From assembly GCA_964640435.1 (NCBI GenBank), contig CAZXFJ010000002.1:4992-68991 (forward strand): 64,000 nucleotides of DNA, written 5' to 3'. Of this stretch, positions 43,477 through 52,612 are shown one piece after another (position 1 is the first letter of the stretch; every line of letters starts with the position of its first letter). The stretch comes from GWA1-39-11 sp964640435 (GTDB taxonomy: Bacteria > Patescibacteriota > Microgenomatia > Levybacterales > GWA1-39-11). A program made the position numbers and the translations under genes. A model generated the notes under the pieces. It searched no databases and was not told the origin of the DNA. It worked only from the letters and a program-made list of their open reading frames with translations.

Positions 43477-43485
43477 TGTTAGTAT
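43477..43485 (+). promoter_or_regulatory. Possible extended -10 before WaaE-like copy 3
   Basis: TGTTAGTAT (TGn plus TAGTAT) ends five bases before the ATG at 43491. It is a weaker match than the other boxes and has no clear -35. Confidence 0.35.
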
Positions 43486-43490
43486 AAATT

Positions 43491-44279
43491 ATGAAAAAAC
43501 AAACTGTTTCGGTTGTTTTAGCAACCTATAATGAAGAAAAAAACTTAGCGAAATGTTTGGAGACAGTAAAAGATATCGCTGATGAAATTGTTATAGTAGA
43601 TGGAACTTCTACAGATAGAACGCGTGAAATTGCAAAAGAATTTGGAGCAAGAGTAATTAAAACCACGAATAAGCCAAATTTCCACATAAATAAGCAGATG
43701 GGGATCGAAGCCGCAAAATGCGATTGGATCCTTCAAATGGATGCTGACGAGCATGTTTCACCAGCTCTTGCAAAGGAAATAGAAGAAAAAATTAATGATC
43801 CGAAGCTTGATTTCGACGGATACTGGATGCCTAGGAAGAACTACTTTTTAGGTCGTTTTCTTATGAAGGGTGGTCAGTATCCTGATTATACGCTAAGACT
43901 TTATAAAAATGGTAAAGGAAGGCTACCTATGAAAGATGTTCATGAGCAGGCAGTTGTTGAAGGTAAGGTTGGTTATCTTAAAGAAGCATTATTGCATTAT
44001 CCCTACGAAGACTTTGCTTTTTATCTTAAAAAGTGGGATAGATATAATACATTTATAGCGGGGCAGATAAGAGACGACCTGAAACATAAAGGAAAATTAA
44101 GAAGAGGGGTTTTTGGTGCCGAATATCTTGTTTTCAGGCCAGCACATTGGCTTCTTACAACATATGGCCGACACAAGGGCTTTATGGATTCTTGGCAAGG
44201 GTTTACTTTTTCACTTTTTTCAGCTCTTCGATTTCCGGTTTCTTATATCAAATATTTGAAAGGTGAAGACAAGAAATGA
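43491..44279 (+). CDS. GT2 glycosyltransferase, WaaE/KdtX-like, copy 3
   Basis: The 262-residue protein has VSVVLATYNEEKNLAKCLET, IVDGTSTDRT, WILQMDADEHVS (D84xD86), YWMPRKNYFLGRFL and GQYPDYTLRLYKNGKGRLP. YGRHKGFMDSWQGFTFSLFS near the end is the family's final block. It is more like the copy at 19745 than that at 25570 in the PRKN and LYKNGKG segments. An ATGA overlap couples it to galE, so the sugar made by GalE may be its donor. Confidence 0.87.
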   Translation: MKKQTVSVVLATYNEEKNLAKCLETVKDIADEIVIVDGTSTDRTREIAKEFGARVIKTTNKPNFHINKQMGIEAAKCDWILQMDADEHVSPALAKEIEEKINDPKLDFDGYWMPRKNYFLGRFLMKGGQYPDYTLRLYKNGKGRLPMKDVHEQAVVEGKVGYLKEALLHYPYEDFAFYLKKWDRYNTFIAGQIRDDLKHKGKLRRGVFGAEYLVFRPAHWLLTTYGRHKGFMDSWQGFTFSLFSALRFPVSYIKYLKGEDKK

Positions 44280-45247
44280 CAGTTTTAGTTACAGGTGGAG
44301 CAGGATACATTGGAAGCTTCATGACTCGCGCACTCCTTGATCGAGGATACGATGTTATTGTATTTGATAATCTAAAAAGAGGACACCAAGACTATATTGA
44401 TAGCCGTGCAAAATTTGTAAAAGGGGATCTAGCAATTATTGAGGATTTAAATAAATTATTCGAAGAAAATAAGATTGATGCTGTTTTGCATTTTGCTGGT
44501 CTTATTGCAGTCGGGGAGTCAGAAAAAGAGCCTGAGCTATACTATAAAAATAATGTGGATGGATCTAAAAACTTGTTCAAGACTGCAAATAAAAATGGAG
44601 TTAGGAAATACATTTTCTCTTCAACAGCAGCGGTATACGGAAACCCTCAGCAAATTCCAATCCCTGAAGACCATGCGAAAAACCCTACAAGTGAATATGG
44701 AAAGAATAAGCTAGATATAGAGCATTTGCTTGAGAATTTAGCTAAGGAAAATGATGCAATTAGTTTTGCAGCTTTAAGATATTTTAATGCTTCAGGTGCA
44801 GCGCTCGATGGGTCATTCGGAGAAAATCATGATCCTGAAACACATATTATTCCACTAGCGATGAAGGCCGTTATAAATGACTCAGAATTTGGTCTTTTTG
44901 GAGCTGATTATGATACTCCTGATGGAACATGCATTCGTGATTATATTCATGTACTGGATTTAGTCGAGGCACATATCTTGGCACTTAACAAAATTGAAAA
45001 TGAAAATGGTGGATTTGTATACAATGTAGGTACTGGAAATGGGTATTCTAATCGCGAGGTTATAGCAGAAATTGAAAAGATAAGTGGTAAAAAAATAAAT
45101 GTTGTAGAAAAACCTCGTCGCGAGGGGGATGCGGATAGACTTGTTGCAGACGCAAGTAAAATAATGAATGATTTAGGTTTTTCTCCCAAATATTCCGATC
45201 TAACCTCAATAGTAAAAAGCGCTTGGGCCTGGCATAGTAAGCAATAA
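44276..45247 (+). CDS. galE: UDP-glucose 4-epimerase (GalE)
   Basis: GalE interconverts UDP-glucose and UDP-galactose (and sometimes the N-acetyl forms) through an NAD-bound keto intermediate. The 323-residue protein has the Rossmann start VLVTGGAGYIGS (G7-G13), SSTAAVYG (S115-T117) and the catalytic Y141xxxK145 in EYGKNKLDIEH. FNASGAALDGSFGENH and CIRDYIHVLDL are GalE signatures. It is joined to a GT2 gene by ATGA and ends 16 bases before an exported protein. Substrate range (Glc or GlcNAc) cannot be decided by eye. Confidence 0.93.
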   Translation: MTVLVTGGAGYIGSFMTRALLDRGYDVIVFDNLKRGHQDYIDSRAKFVKGDLAIIEDLNKLFEENKIDAVLHFAGLIAVGESEKEPELYYKNNVDGSKNLFKTANKNGVRKYIFSSTAAVYGNPQQIPIPEDHAKNPTSEYGKNKLDIEHLLENLAKENDAISFAALRYFNASGAALDGSFGENHDPETHIIPLAMKAVINDSEFGLFGADYDTPDGTCIRDYIHVLDLVEAHILALNKIENENGGFVYNVGTGNGYSNREVIAEIEKISGKKINVVEKPRREGDADRLVADASKIMNDLGFSPKYSDLTSIVKSAWAWHSKQ

Positions 45248-45263
45248 ATCTGAATTTATCCAA

Positions 45264-45782
45264 ATGAGAATTTATTTTGTTAGTCTTATATTAATTCTCT
45301 TTTTTGTTTTTCCTTCAAAAGCCCTCGCGGAATCACCTTACGTATTACCATATCCCCAAACAATGCCTGGTAGCACATGGTATAAGCTAGACTTGATAAA
45401 AGAAGAATTGATGAGATATTGGTATTTCGGTGATTTTGGGCAATTTGAATTCGCCCTAAAGGAGTCAGATAAATATTTGGTAGAGGCTAAAACCCTTTTT
45501 GAATACAAGCAATATCTACTAGGTTCTAGCGCACTGCAAAAGTCAGATAGTTATTTTAAAAAGGCTTGGCCAGCTCTTATAAGAGCTGAGAAAAATGGAA
45601 AAAATATTGAAGAGAATAAAATAATTTTAAAAAATGCCTCTGAAAAGCATATAGAGATACTAAACGAGTTAAAGAATAAAGTACCAAAAGAATTTAATTG
45701 GACACCTGAAAAATCTAGTCCTAGTAATCTTAAATTGGGAGACTCAATTATTAGATCCATAAATATAAGGGCGCATTTATGA
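45264..45782 (+). CDS. Exported DUF5667-like protein
   Basis: The 172-residue protein has a signal peptide (about residues 1-22, ending KALA) and a helical mature part beginning PYVLPYPQTMPGSTWYKLDL. The pattern LPYPxxxPGxxxYxLxxIxE...ESDKYLVEAKTLFE is like the DUF5667 family, seen on secreted proteins of Patescibacteria and Actinobacteria. The function is unknown; a helical hairpin structure is likely. An ATGA overlap links it to the MptB-like gene that follows, which argues for a role in the same outer-face process. Confidence 0.65.
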   Translation: MRIYFVSLILILFFVFPSKALAESPYVLPYPQTMPGSTWYKLDLIKEELMRYWYFGDFGQFEFALKESDKYLVEAKTLFEYKQYLLGSSALQKSDSYFKKAWPALIRAEKNGKNIEENKIILKNASEKHIEILNELKNKVPKEFNWTPEKSSPSNLKLGDSIIRSINIRAHL

Positions 45783-46891
45783 AAAAGATTCTATTAATAT
45801 ACTCCTCATTTTTTATACTATTTTCCTTTATTTCATTTTTTTACATAGATCAGAACTTTATATATCTCAATTTTTTATATACTGGTTTCTCTTTAAATTT
45901 CAGAATTTTATCTGCGATTCTTTATTTTCTTTTTATAACTGTATTCTTCGTAATTTACTATTTCTTATTAACCCAAAAAGATATCGATATAAAAAAATTA
46001 AGATGGTATCTTTTAGTTCCATGTGTCGGGTTGTTTGCATACCCTGCGATACTATCGTTTGACATCTTTAATTACGTGACAACTTCTAAAGTTGCTTTTC
46101 ACTATCTTGAAAATCCATATATTATTATGCCAATAGATTTTCAGGGGGATCCAGTCTTGATGTTTACTCGTGCCGCAAATAAAACAGCACTTTACGGTCC
46201 TTTATGGGTGGGATTAACTTCGGTGCCATTTTATTTATCCTTGGGTAATTATCTTTTTTCAATAGTTCTTTTTAAGTTGTTGGTCGCTTTTTTCTATTTT
46301 GGAATTTTATATATTATTTGGAAAAGTACCAAGACTCCATTCAATGTTGTATTTTTTGCGGCAAGTCCATTAGTACTTATTGAAACGTTTATTTCTGGTC
46401 ACAATGATGTGGTAATGATGTTCTTGGCAGTTGCTTCAATTTTTGCATTAAGACGAAAAAGAATTTTTATTGCAATTTCTCTTTTAATTATGTCGGTATT
46501 AATAAAATACGCCACAATATTTTTAGTTCCACTTTTCATTTACTACTTCTATTTGAGGTTTAAAAATAAACAAATTGACTGGGATAGTGTTTATTTTACT
46601 GGCTTTATATTGATGACAATAATATTTTTTCTTTCAGCTTTCAGAGAAGAGATATATCCGTGGTATGCTATATGGCCCTTAGCATTTATCTCTTTTATCG
46701 CAGATAAAAAGAAATATTTGAGATTATTTGTCATTTTTTTCTCATATTGTCTTATGTTGAGATATCTTCCATTTATGGCTACTGGAAATTATTTTGGAAT
46801 AACTCCTGCGATTAAGATTGTAATAACATTTATATTCCCAGGTATTTTTATATTTATTCTTTTTCTTAGAAAGAATTTTAAGGTAAAATGA
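45779..46891 (+). CDS. MptB-like polyprenyl-phosphate-sugar-dependent GT-C membrane protein, paralogue
   Basis: The 370-residue protein matches the one at 9382 block by block: SFDIFNYVTTSKV, ENPYII, LYGPLWVGLT, SPLVLIETFISGHNDVVMMF and IYPWYAIWP. The shared Asp of the DIFNY loop and the HND motif are candidate catalytic residues. It is connected to both neighbours by ATGA overlaps. It probably transfers a hexose from a lipid-phosphate donor on the outside. Confidence 0.75.
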   Translation: MKKILLIYSSFFILFSFISFFYIDQNFIYLNFLYTGFSLNFRILSAILYFLFITVFFVIYYFLLTQKDIDIKKLRWYLLVPCVGLFAYPAILSFDIFNYVTTSKVAFHYLENPYIIMPIDFQGDPVLMFTRAANKTALYGPLWVGLTSVPFYLSLGNYLFSIVLFKLLVAFFYFGILYIIWKSTKTPFNVVFFAASPLVLIETFISGHNDVVMMFLAVASIFALRRKRIFIAISLLIMSVLIKYATIFLVPLFIYYFYLRFKNKQIDWDSVYFTGFILMTIIFFLSAFREEIYPWYAIWPLAFISFIADKKKYLRLFVIFFSYCLMLRYLPFMATGNYFGITPAIKIVITFIFPGIFIFILFLRKNFKVK

Positions 46892-48696
46892 TTGGATTCC
46901 TTTATTTAGTATCTGTCCTCTTCGTAGGTGCAATAGCTCACGAATTATTTATTGACAAAAAATTCATAATAAATAAGTTTGCAAGCTCATTTTTGCTTGG
47001 ATCATTGATTAGCGTGACAATATGCTTTGTTTTGCTATTAATCTTACGAAATCTTAGTTCAGCCTTGTTGGTATATTTTGTATTAGTCATACTTTCCTCA
47101 CCATTTATCTACAAACGAATTAGAGTCTCATTTACCAAGAATACAATCTTCACTGTTGCTATTTTGGCGTTTTCTTTTTTATTGTTTCAAAAAGCATTTA
47201 ATTACAATACAGTGGAAAATGTTTTTTTAATTCAAACTAACTTGTATCAAGATATGGGCGCACATATTCCTTTCATAAGATACTTCTCAGACGGTGGAAT
47301 CTTTCCAGAAGCACCTTTTTTTGCAGGTAAAAACTTGTTTTATCATTTTATGTTTGATTTCTATGCTTCAATACTTGAATATTTAGGATTAAGAATAAAT
47401 ATAGCATTTAATCTCATAAGTGCGCTTACTTTAACATCTCTATTTTTGACTATTAATTCATTATCAAAATTTCTTTTTAAAAATAAATATGTAGGAATTT
47501 TAGCGTGCATAATGCTACTGTTTAATAGTGACTTGTCCTTTATTGATTTATTTCGTTCATATGGTATTTCTCCTGGTGGGCTGCTATCAATTTACCATCA
47601 CAATGCATACCCAATAGGCAACATTTTTAATCTGCAAGTAAGTCAAAACTTCTTAAATATTAATGTGTATTTAAATCAAAGACAGTTGATATTCGGTTTG
47701 CTTTGGTTTTTTTATCTAATTTATTTGTTCTTATATTCAAATGGGAAAATTAGTTTGAGTTTAGGATTGTTAATTATTTTTTCAATTTGTGCTTTTCCAT
47801 TTTGGAATTTACCTATCTTGATTTCGTTTTATATTGTGTTGGTAGGTATTATTACCTTGTTTAAAGAATATAGAAAGAGTGGAGCTGCTTTAGTAATTTT
47901 GTCATTACCTTTTGTTGGCATTCAGGTTTTATTAATTAAGCTTAATTCATTAAACAATATTATATTTCATCCAGGGTTTGTACTTGCTGAAAAATTAAGT
48001 TTAATAAACTTTTCGCTTTTCTGGATTTGGAATCTTGGAATAATTATTCCACTTCTTATATATGCTTTTATAAAATCAAATATTTATCAAAGAAAAATCT
48101 TTTTAGTTTTTGTAAGTATTTTTATAATAGCTAATTTATTTCAATTCTCTCGAGATCCATTTGATAATCATAAGTTCTTTAATGTTTGGATAGTTTTAGC
48201 CAATATTTATGCAGGATATTCACTTTTGCAAATTTTTAAAATAGGCAAATGGGGAAGAGTGGCAGCAGTAATATTATTTTTCCTAGCAACACTCTCAGGC
48301 ATGTTGCATTTTTTAGTAGTTAAAAATGATCTTTATGCGAAAATTTCTGACTCATCCAAATTTAATATTTATGGATGGATAGAGAATAATACAAAAAAAG
48401 AAGATATATTTTTAACTAACGGTGAAATATATGATCCTGTAGGCATAATGGGCCGAAGAATATTCTTAGGAAGACCTCAGTATGTATATTTATATGGAAA
48501 TGACCCATCTGGACGTCTAAGAATCAAAGAAAGCGTACTTAAAGGTGAAATTAAAAGTGAAAAGAAGCAATTAAGCTATATTATAATTTATAAAGATAAT
48601 AAGCTGCCAAATATTTATAAAGCTGATACTAAGAAACTTGGCAGTTTATATAAAAAAGTTTATGAAGACAATTTCGGCATTATTTACAAACTATAA
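46888..48696 (+). CDS. Large polytopic membrane protein with soluble C-terminal tail
   Basis: The 602-residue protein has about 13 helices and a loop QDMGAHIPFIRYFSDGG, KNLFYHFMFDFYASILEYLG that resembles HLAIT...YHYWGSLVIGEL in the protein at 31672. The tail (about residues 495-602: KKEDIFLTNGEIYDPVGIM, RIFLGRPQYVYLYG) also corresponds to that protein and to the end of the one at 35274. A GT-C enzyme role is likely but unproven. The last 35 bases overlap the next gene. Confidence 0.66.
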   Translation: MIGFLYLVSVLFVGAIAHELFIDKKFIINKFASSFLLGSLISVTICFVLLLILRNLSSALLVYFVLVILSSPFIYKRIRVSFTKNTIFTVAILAFSFLLFQKAFNYNTVENVFLIQTNLYQDMGAHIPFIRYFSDGGIFPEAPFFAGKNLFYHFMFDFYASILEYLGLRINIAFNLISALTLTSLFLTINSLSKFLFKNKYVGILACIMLLFNSDLSFIDLFRSYGISPGGLLSIYHHNAYPIGNIFNLQVSQNFLNINVYLNQRQLIFGLLWFFYLIYLFLYSNGKISLSLGLLIIFSICAFPFWNLPILISFYIVLVGIITLFKEYRKSGAALVILSLPFVGIQVLLIKLNSLNNIIFHPGFVLAEKLSLINFSLFWIWNLGIIIPLLIYAFIKSNIYQRKIFLVFVSIFIIANLFQFSRDPFDNHKFFNVWIVLANIYAGYSLLQIFKIGKWGRVAAVILFFLATLSGMLHFLVVKNDLYAKISDSSKFNIYGWIENNTKKEDIFLTNGEIYDPVGIMGRRIFLGRPQYVYLYGNDPSGRLRIKESVLKGEIKSEKKQLSYIIIYKDNKLPNIYKADTKKLGSLYKKVYEDNFGIIYKL

Positions 48697-50326
48697 GTAT
48701 TTAATTGTAGTTATATTATTTTCTGTTTTAGGATCTTTGGATCTTTTGCATTACGGCATCCCGCCTACTCATGATGGCGAATACCACATAATGCGTTTTT
48801 GGCAATTTTATGAAACATTAAGCTCAGGTGTATTATACCCACGTTGGGCGCCAGATTTTAACAATGGGTTTGGGATACCAATATTTAGTTATGTATATCC
48901 TCTTCCAAATTATGCTGCTTCATTATTTCATTTTATGGGCTTCAGTTATATAGAGTCTCTTAAGTTAAACATGGCAGTAGCATCCATAGTTGGAGCATTT
49001 TTTTTCTATTTATGGAGTAGGCGTTACTGGGGTGAGCTTGGGGGAGTTGTTTCATCTGTATTCTATACCTTTGCGCCATATCACTTTTTGGATATTTATG
49101 TCCGTGGGTCTGTAGGAGAAGTTTGGAGTCTGGCAATTGCACCCGGTTTATTATGGGCGTATTTAGCTTTTACACAAAACAATAAAAAGTTATATTTTAG
49201 TTTGTCATGCTTGCTGCTTGGTTTACTTGTCTTCGCACATAATATTTTAGCTTTAGTTTTCTTTTCATTTTTTATTCTCTATTCGGTATTCATTATTTTA
49301 GAATCTAAAGATAAAAAGTATTTAATTGTTAACACTTTACTTATTTGTATTCTTGGTCTTGGTTTATCGGCGCCTTTCTGGTTGCCTGCAATTATTGAAA
49401 CAAAATATGTTCAAGGCCTTCAGATATTCAATCCTACGGCATACTTTCCAAAATTATATCAACTCATTTATTCCTCATGGGGATATGGTTTTGCTGGTGT
49501 TGATCCTAAACCTGGTGAGGGACAAATGTCATTTCAAATTGGTATACCAAATTTAATTGTAACTTCAATTGTATTTTTATTTTTAGTATTTAGTAAAAAA
49601 TTAAAGTACAAAAAGATTATTATTTTCTCAGTTGCATTACTTTTGTTTTTTGTATTTTTAATAACGCCTTTTTCTGAAATTTTTTGGAAAATTGTTCCAG
49701 GAGTTTCATTTATTCAGTTTCCCTGGAGACTACTCAGTGTAGTAATTTTAATCTGCGCATTTTTAGCAGGAAGCATTATAGAAGATTCTTTATTTAAGGG
49801 AAAAAAGAAACTTCAGCTTGTTGTTTCGCTAATCATGATTCTAATCGTTGTGATATATGGAATTAGATACGCCAGAGAACCTTTTTATCATAAACGACCG
49901 GATAACCATTACTTATCGCGGTCTAATTTTACAGATGGAACAAATAGTCCCGGTGATGTTTTTAATACTAAATGGTTAAAATCTATTCCCCCTAAAGCGC
50001 GACAAAAAATTGAAATAATAAAAGGACAGGGTAAAATAGAGAACGTTTACCAGTATCCGCAGCAAGTTAAATTTAGTGCGATCATTGAGAAAAAATCAAA
50101 AATTCTAGTCAATATTGCATATTTTCCGGGATGGACAGCTACTTCGAACAACAAAAATATTCGAGTAGAAAATTATAACGGAAAGATAAGTTTGAGGCTC
50201 AATAACGGTAAACAAAATATAAACTTATATTTAGCTAACACTCTGATTCAGAATTGGTCTTATGTCTATTTTTTGATAGCTATTTTGGCTATAATTTATT
50301 ATAAACCTTATGAAGATCGCAGTTGA
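48662..50326 (+). CDS. PTPS-related-domain membrane protein (GT-C type), copy 4
   Basis: The 554-residue protein (ATG at 48662; an upstream TTG at 48638 is possible) has PTHDGEYHIMRFWQFYETL, YPRWAPDFNNGFGIPIFSYV, FAPYHFLDIYVRGSVGEVWS and VFAHNIL. The outer C-terminal domain keeps YFPGWTATSNN. It is closest to copy 3 (THDGQDH, APYRFVDLYVRG). It overlaps the upstream gene by 35 bases and the downstream GT4 by 17. Confidence 0.78.
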   Translation: MKTISALFTNYKYLIVVILFSVLGSLDLLHYGIPPTHDGEYHIMRFWQFYETLSSGVLYPRWAPDFNNGFGIPIFSYVYPLPNYAASLFHFMGFSYIESLKLNMAVASIVGAFFFYLWSRRYWGELGGVVSSVFYTFAPYHFLDIYVRGSVGEVWSLAIAPGLLWAYLAFTQNNKKLYFSLSCLLLGLLVFAHNILALVFFSFFILYSVFIILESKDKKYLIVNTLLICILGLGLSAPFWLPAIIETKYVQGLQIFNPTAYFPKLYQLIYSSWGYGFAGVDPKPGEGQMSFQIGIPNLIVTSIVFLFLVFSKKLKYKKIIIFSVALLLFFVFLITPFSEIFWKIVPGVSFIQFPWRLLSVVILICAFLAGSIIEDSLFKGKKKLQLVVSLIMILIVVIYGIRYAREPFYHKRPDNHYLSRSNFTDGTNSPGDVFNTKWLKSIPPKARQKIEIIKGQGKIENVYQYPQQVKFSAIIEKKSKILVNIAYFPGWTATSNNKNIRVENYNGKISLRLNNGKQNINLYLANTLIQNWSYVYFLIAILAIIYYKPYEDRS

Positions 50327-51353
50327 CATATCTCCAATTAGTAAGGGTTCAACGTCCGCACACAAAGTTCGCGGTGTGGGTGCATACATTAATATGCTCG
50401 TTAATAATCTTTCTGAGATAGATACAAAAAACGAATATAAATTTGTAGAAAATAATGAATTTGCTGATGCTGATTTAGTTCATTTTCCATACTTTGATCC
50501 TTTTTTCCGCACGCTTCCATTTGGTTTGAATAAAAAGTTTGTCGTAACTGTGCATGATTTAACACCGTTGGTTTTTCCTAACCATTTCCCTGCAGGAGTA
50601 AAAGGCAAAGTTAATTGGCAGTTTCAGAAACTGAATTTAAAAAAAGCTTCAAAGGTAGTCGTTGACTCTAATTGTTCGGCAAAAGATGTACAGAGAATTG
50701 CTGGTGTTGATAAAGATAAAATTGTAACAGTTTATCTTTCAGCCTCAGAAAGTTTTAAAAAATTGATGTCTGGTTCGTGGGAAAAAGAGACAATCAAGAA
50801 GTATAATTTACCAGATAACTTCCTTTTGTATGTGGGCGATGCTACTTGGAATAAAAATTTACCAAGACTTATTGAGGCTGTAAAAAATACTAACCATAAG
50901 ATTGTTATGGTAGGAAAAGTTTGGGAAACAGAAATTATAAGTGATAACCCATGGAATGATGATCTAAAACATGTAATGCTTGAGATAGATAAAAATCCTC
51001 AATTTATTAATTTAGGATTTGTTGATGATGATGATGTAGTTAGGCTTTATAATTTAGCAACTGCGCTTGTTATGCCCTCCTTATATGAGGGTTTTGGTTT
51101 ACCCGTACTAGAGGCGATGAAATGTGCTTGTCCGGTAATTTCCTCAAAAGGAGGCTCATTGCCAGAAATTGGTGGGGACGCTGTTGAGTATATCGATGAA
51201 TATAATATAGAGAGTATTGTTGAAGCTATAAATCGTGTTATGGCATCAAAAAGCCTACAGGAAAGTTTGTCAAAAAAAGGTCTTTTGCAAGCAAAAAATT
51301 TTACTGTCGAAAAAAGTATTAACGATCTTGTTGCCGTCTATAATTCAATTTAA
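50310..51353 (+). CDS. GT4 glycosyltransferase
   Basis: The 347-residue GT-B enzyme has KIAVDISPI, RGVGAYINMLVNNL, VVTVHDLTPLVFPNHFP, VDSNCSAKDV and the hinge LLYVGDATWNKNLPRLIEAV. The donor site MPSLYEGFGLPVLEAMKC gives the E-x7-E motif of retaining GT4 enzymes. It is close to WbaZ/MtfB-like mannosyltransferases. The next gene, a flippase, starts inside its stop codon (TAATG), which suggests it builds the exported glycan. Confidence 0.88.
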   Translation: MKIAVDISPISKGSTSAHKVRGVGAYINMLVNNLSEIDTKNEYKFVENNEFADADLVHFPYFDPFFRTLPFGLNKKFVVTVHDLTPLVFPNHFPAGVKGKVNWQFQKLNLKKASKVVVDSNCSAKDVQRIAGVDKDKIVTVYLSASESFKKLMSGSWEKETIKKYNLPDNFLLYVGDATWNKNLPRLIEAVKNTNHKIVMVGKVWETEIISDNPWNDDLKHVMLEIDKNPQFINLGFVDDDDVVRLYNLATALVMPSLYEGFGLPVLEAMKCACPVISSKGGSLPEIGGDAVEYIDEYNIESIVEAINRVMASKSLQESLSKKGLLQAKNFTVEKSINDLVAVYNSI

Positions 51354-52612
51354 TGAAAAAGGCTTTATCTTTACTCAAAAACAATAATTTCCTATCTGCT
51401 TCTTTTTGGGTTTTTCTAGGAACTGGTTTTCTAAATTTTGGAAGTTATCTTTACCACTTGATGATGGGAAGATTATTGGGTCCCTCTTCATATGGTGCTC
51501 TAGAGGGTGCAATTTCTGTGTTATATATCCTATTCGTTCCGACCGCAACTTTATCTTTGATAGTTGTGAAATTTGTCTCATCATATCTTGGTAAAAAAGA
51601 TTATAAAAAAATCAATGAAATCTATAATTATCTTTTTAGTAAAGTATTAATTTTTGGAGCAGCTATAACAATAATTTTACTTTTAATTTCTCCTTTGCTA
51701 ACTAAGTTTTTGAGATTTCCAAATATTTATATTTCGATATTTATAGCAATCACATTTTTAGTCAATCTGTTCTATATCCTGGACAAAAGTGTGGTTCAAG
51801 GTTTAACAAAGTTTTTTAAATTCTCATTTCTAAATGTTATTGAAACATCTGTAAAGTTGTTTCTAGGTATTACTCTTGTATATTTAGGTTTTTCAGTTGA
51901 TGGAGCATTTGCAGGAGTTGGAATTGGTTTGCTGGCAGCACTCTTTGTCTCACAAGTATTTGTAAAGCAATCAGTTAAGGTAAAGCTAAATTTGAAAGCA
52001 GATTTTTCTGAAAAAAAAGAATTATGGAAGTTTGCGATCCCAACATTTATTACAACGCTTGCATTAACATCTATTTTTACAACAGATATTATTCTGGTTA
52101 GACATTTCTTCCATGGCGCAGAGTCAGGATACTATTCCGCGATTTCCGTACTCGGAAAAGTAATATATTTTGCAGCATCTCCAGTTATTTTTGTCGTCTT
52201 TCCTTTGGCATCAGAATTTCATGCAAAAGGTGGAAAATTTGAGAAATTTTTGTACCAAGGAGTGGCACTAGCTGGTTTTGTATGTATTTTAATAACATCA
52301 ATATACTTTTTAGTGCCAAACTTAATGGTTTCACTACTTTTCGGTCCATCTTATCTTCCTATAGTTTCATATCTTGGGATTTTTGGCGTTTTTATTTCTC
52401 TGTATACGATTTGTGCTTTGATCGCCAATTTCTATCTTTCAATTCATAAAACAACATCATCATATTTAGTTCTTTTTGCAGCAATATTACAAATAGTATT
52501 AATTATTTTATTCCATAACTCATTAACTGAAGTTATTTATGTTTCGATACTTTCTTGTATTGTGCTTCTAATTTCCCTTTTGCTATACTATCCGCATGCA
52601 AAAAGAAGATAA
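51353..52612 (+). CDS. Wzx-like polysaccharide flippase, copy 2
   Basis: The 419-residue protein has about 12 helices. FLNFGSYLYHLMMGRLLGPSS followed by YGALEGAISVLY in its first 60 residues is the entry segment of MOP-superfamily flippases. FTTDIILVRHFFHGAESGYYS in the middle is typical of the Wzx/oligosaccharide group. It is shorter than the flippase at 18287. Its position between a GT4 and an ArnC-like GT2 suggests that it exports the product of this sub-cluster. Confidence 0.85.
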   Translation: MKKALSLLKNNNFLSASFWVFLGTGFLNFGSYLYHLMMGRLLGPSSYGALEGAISVLYILFVPTATLSLIVVKFVSSYLGKKDYKKINEIYNYLFSKVLIFGAAITIILLLISPLLTKFLRFPNIYISIFIAITFLVNLFYILDKSVVQGLTKFFKFSFLNVIETSVKLFLGITLVYLGFSVDGAFAGVGIGLLAALFVSQVFVKQSVKVKLNLKADFSEKKELWKFAIPTFITTLALTSIFTTDIILVRHFFHGAESGYYSAISVLGKVIYFAASPVIFVVFPLASEFHAKGGKFEKFLYQGVALAGFVCILITSIYFLVPNLMVSLLFGPSYLPIVSYLGIFGVFISLYTICALIANFYLSIHKTTSSYLVLFAAILQIVLIILFHNSLTEVIYVSILSCIVLLISLLLYYPHAKRR

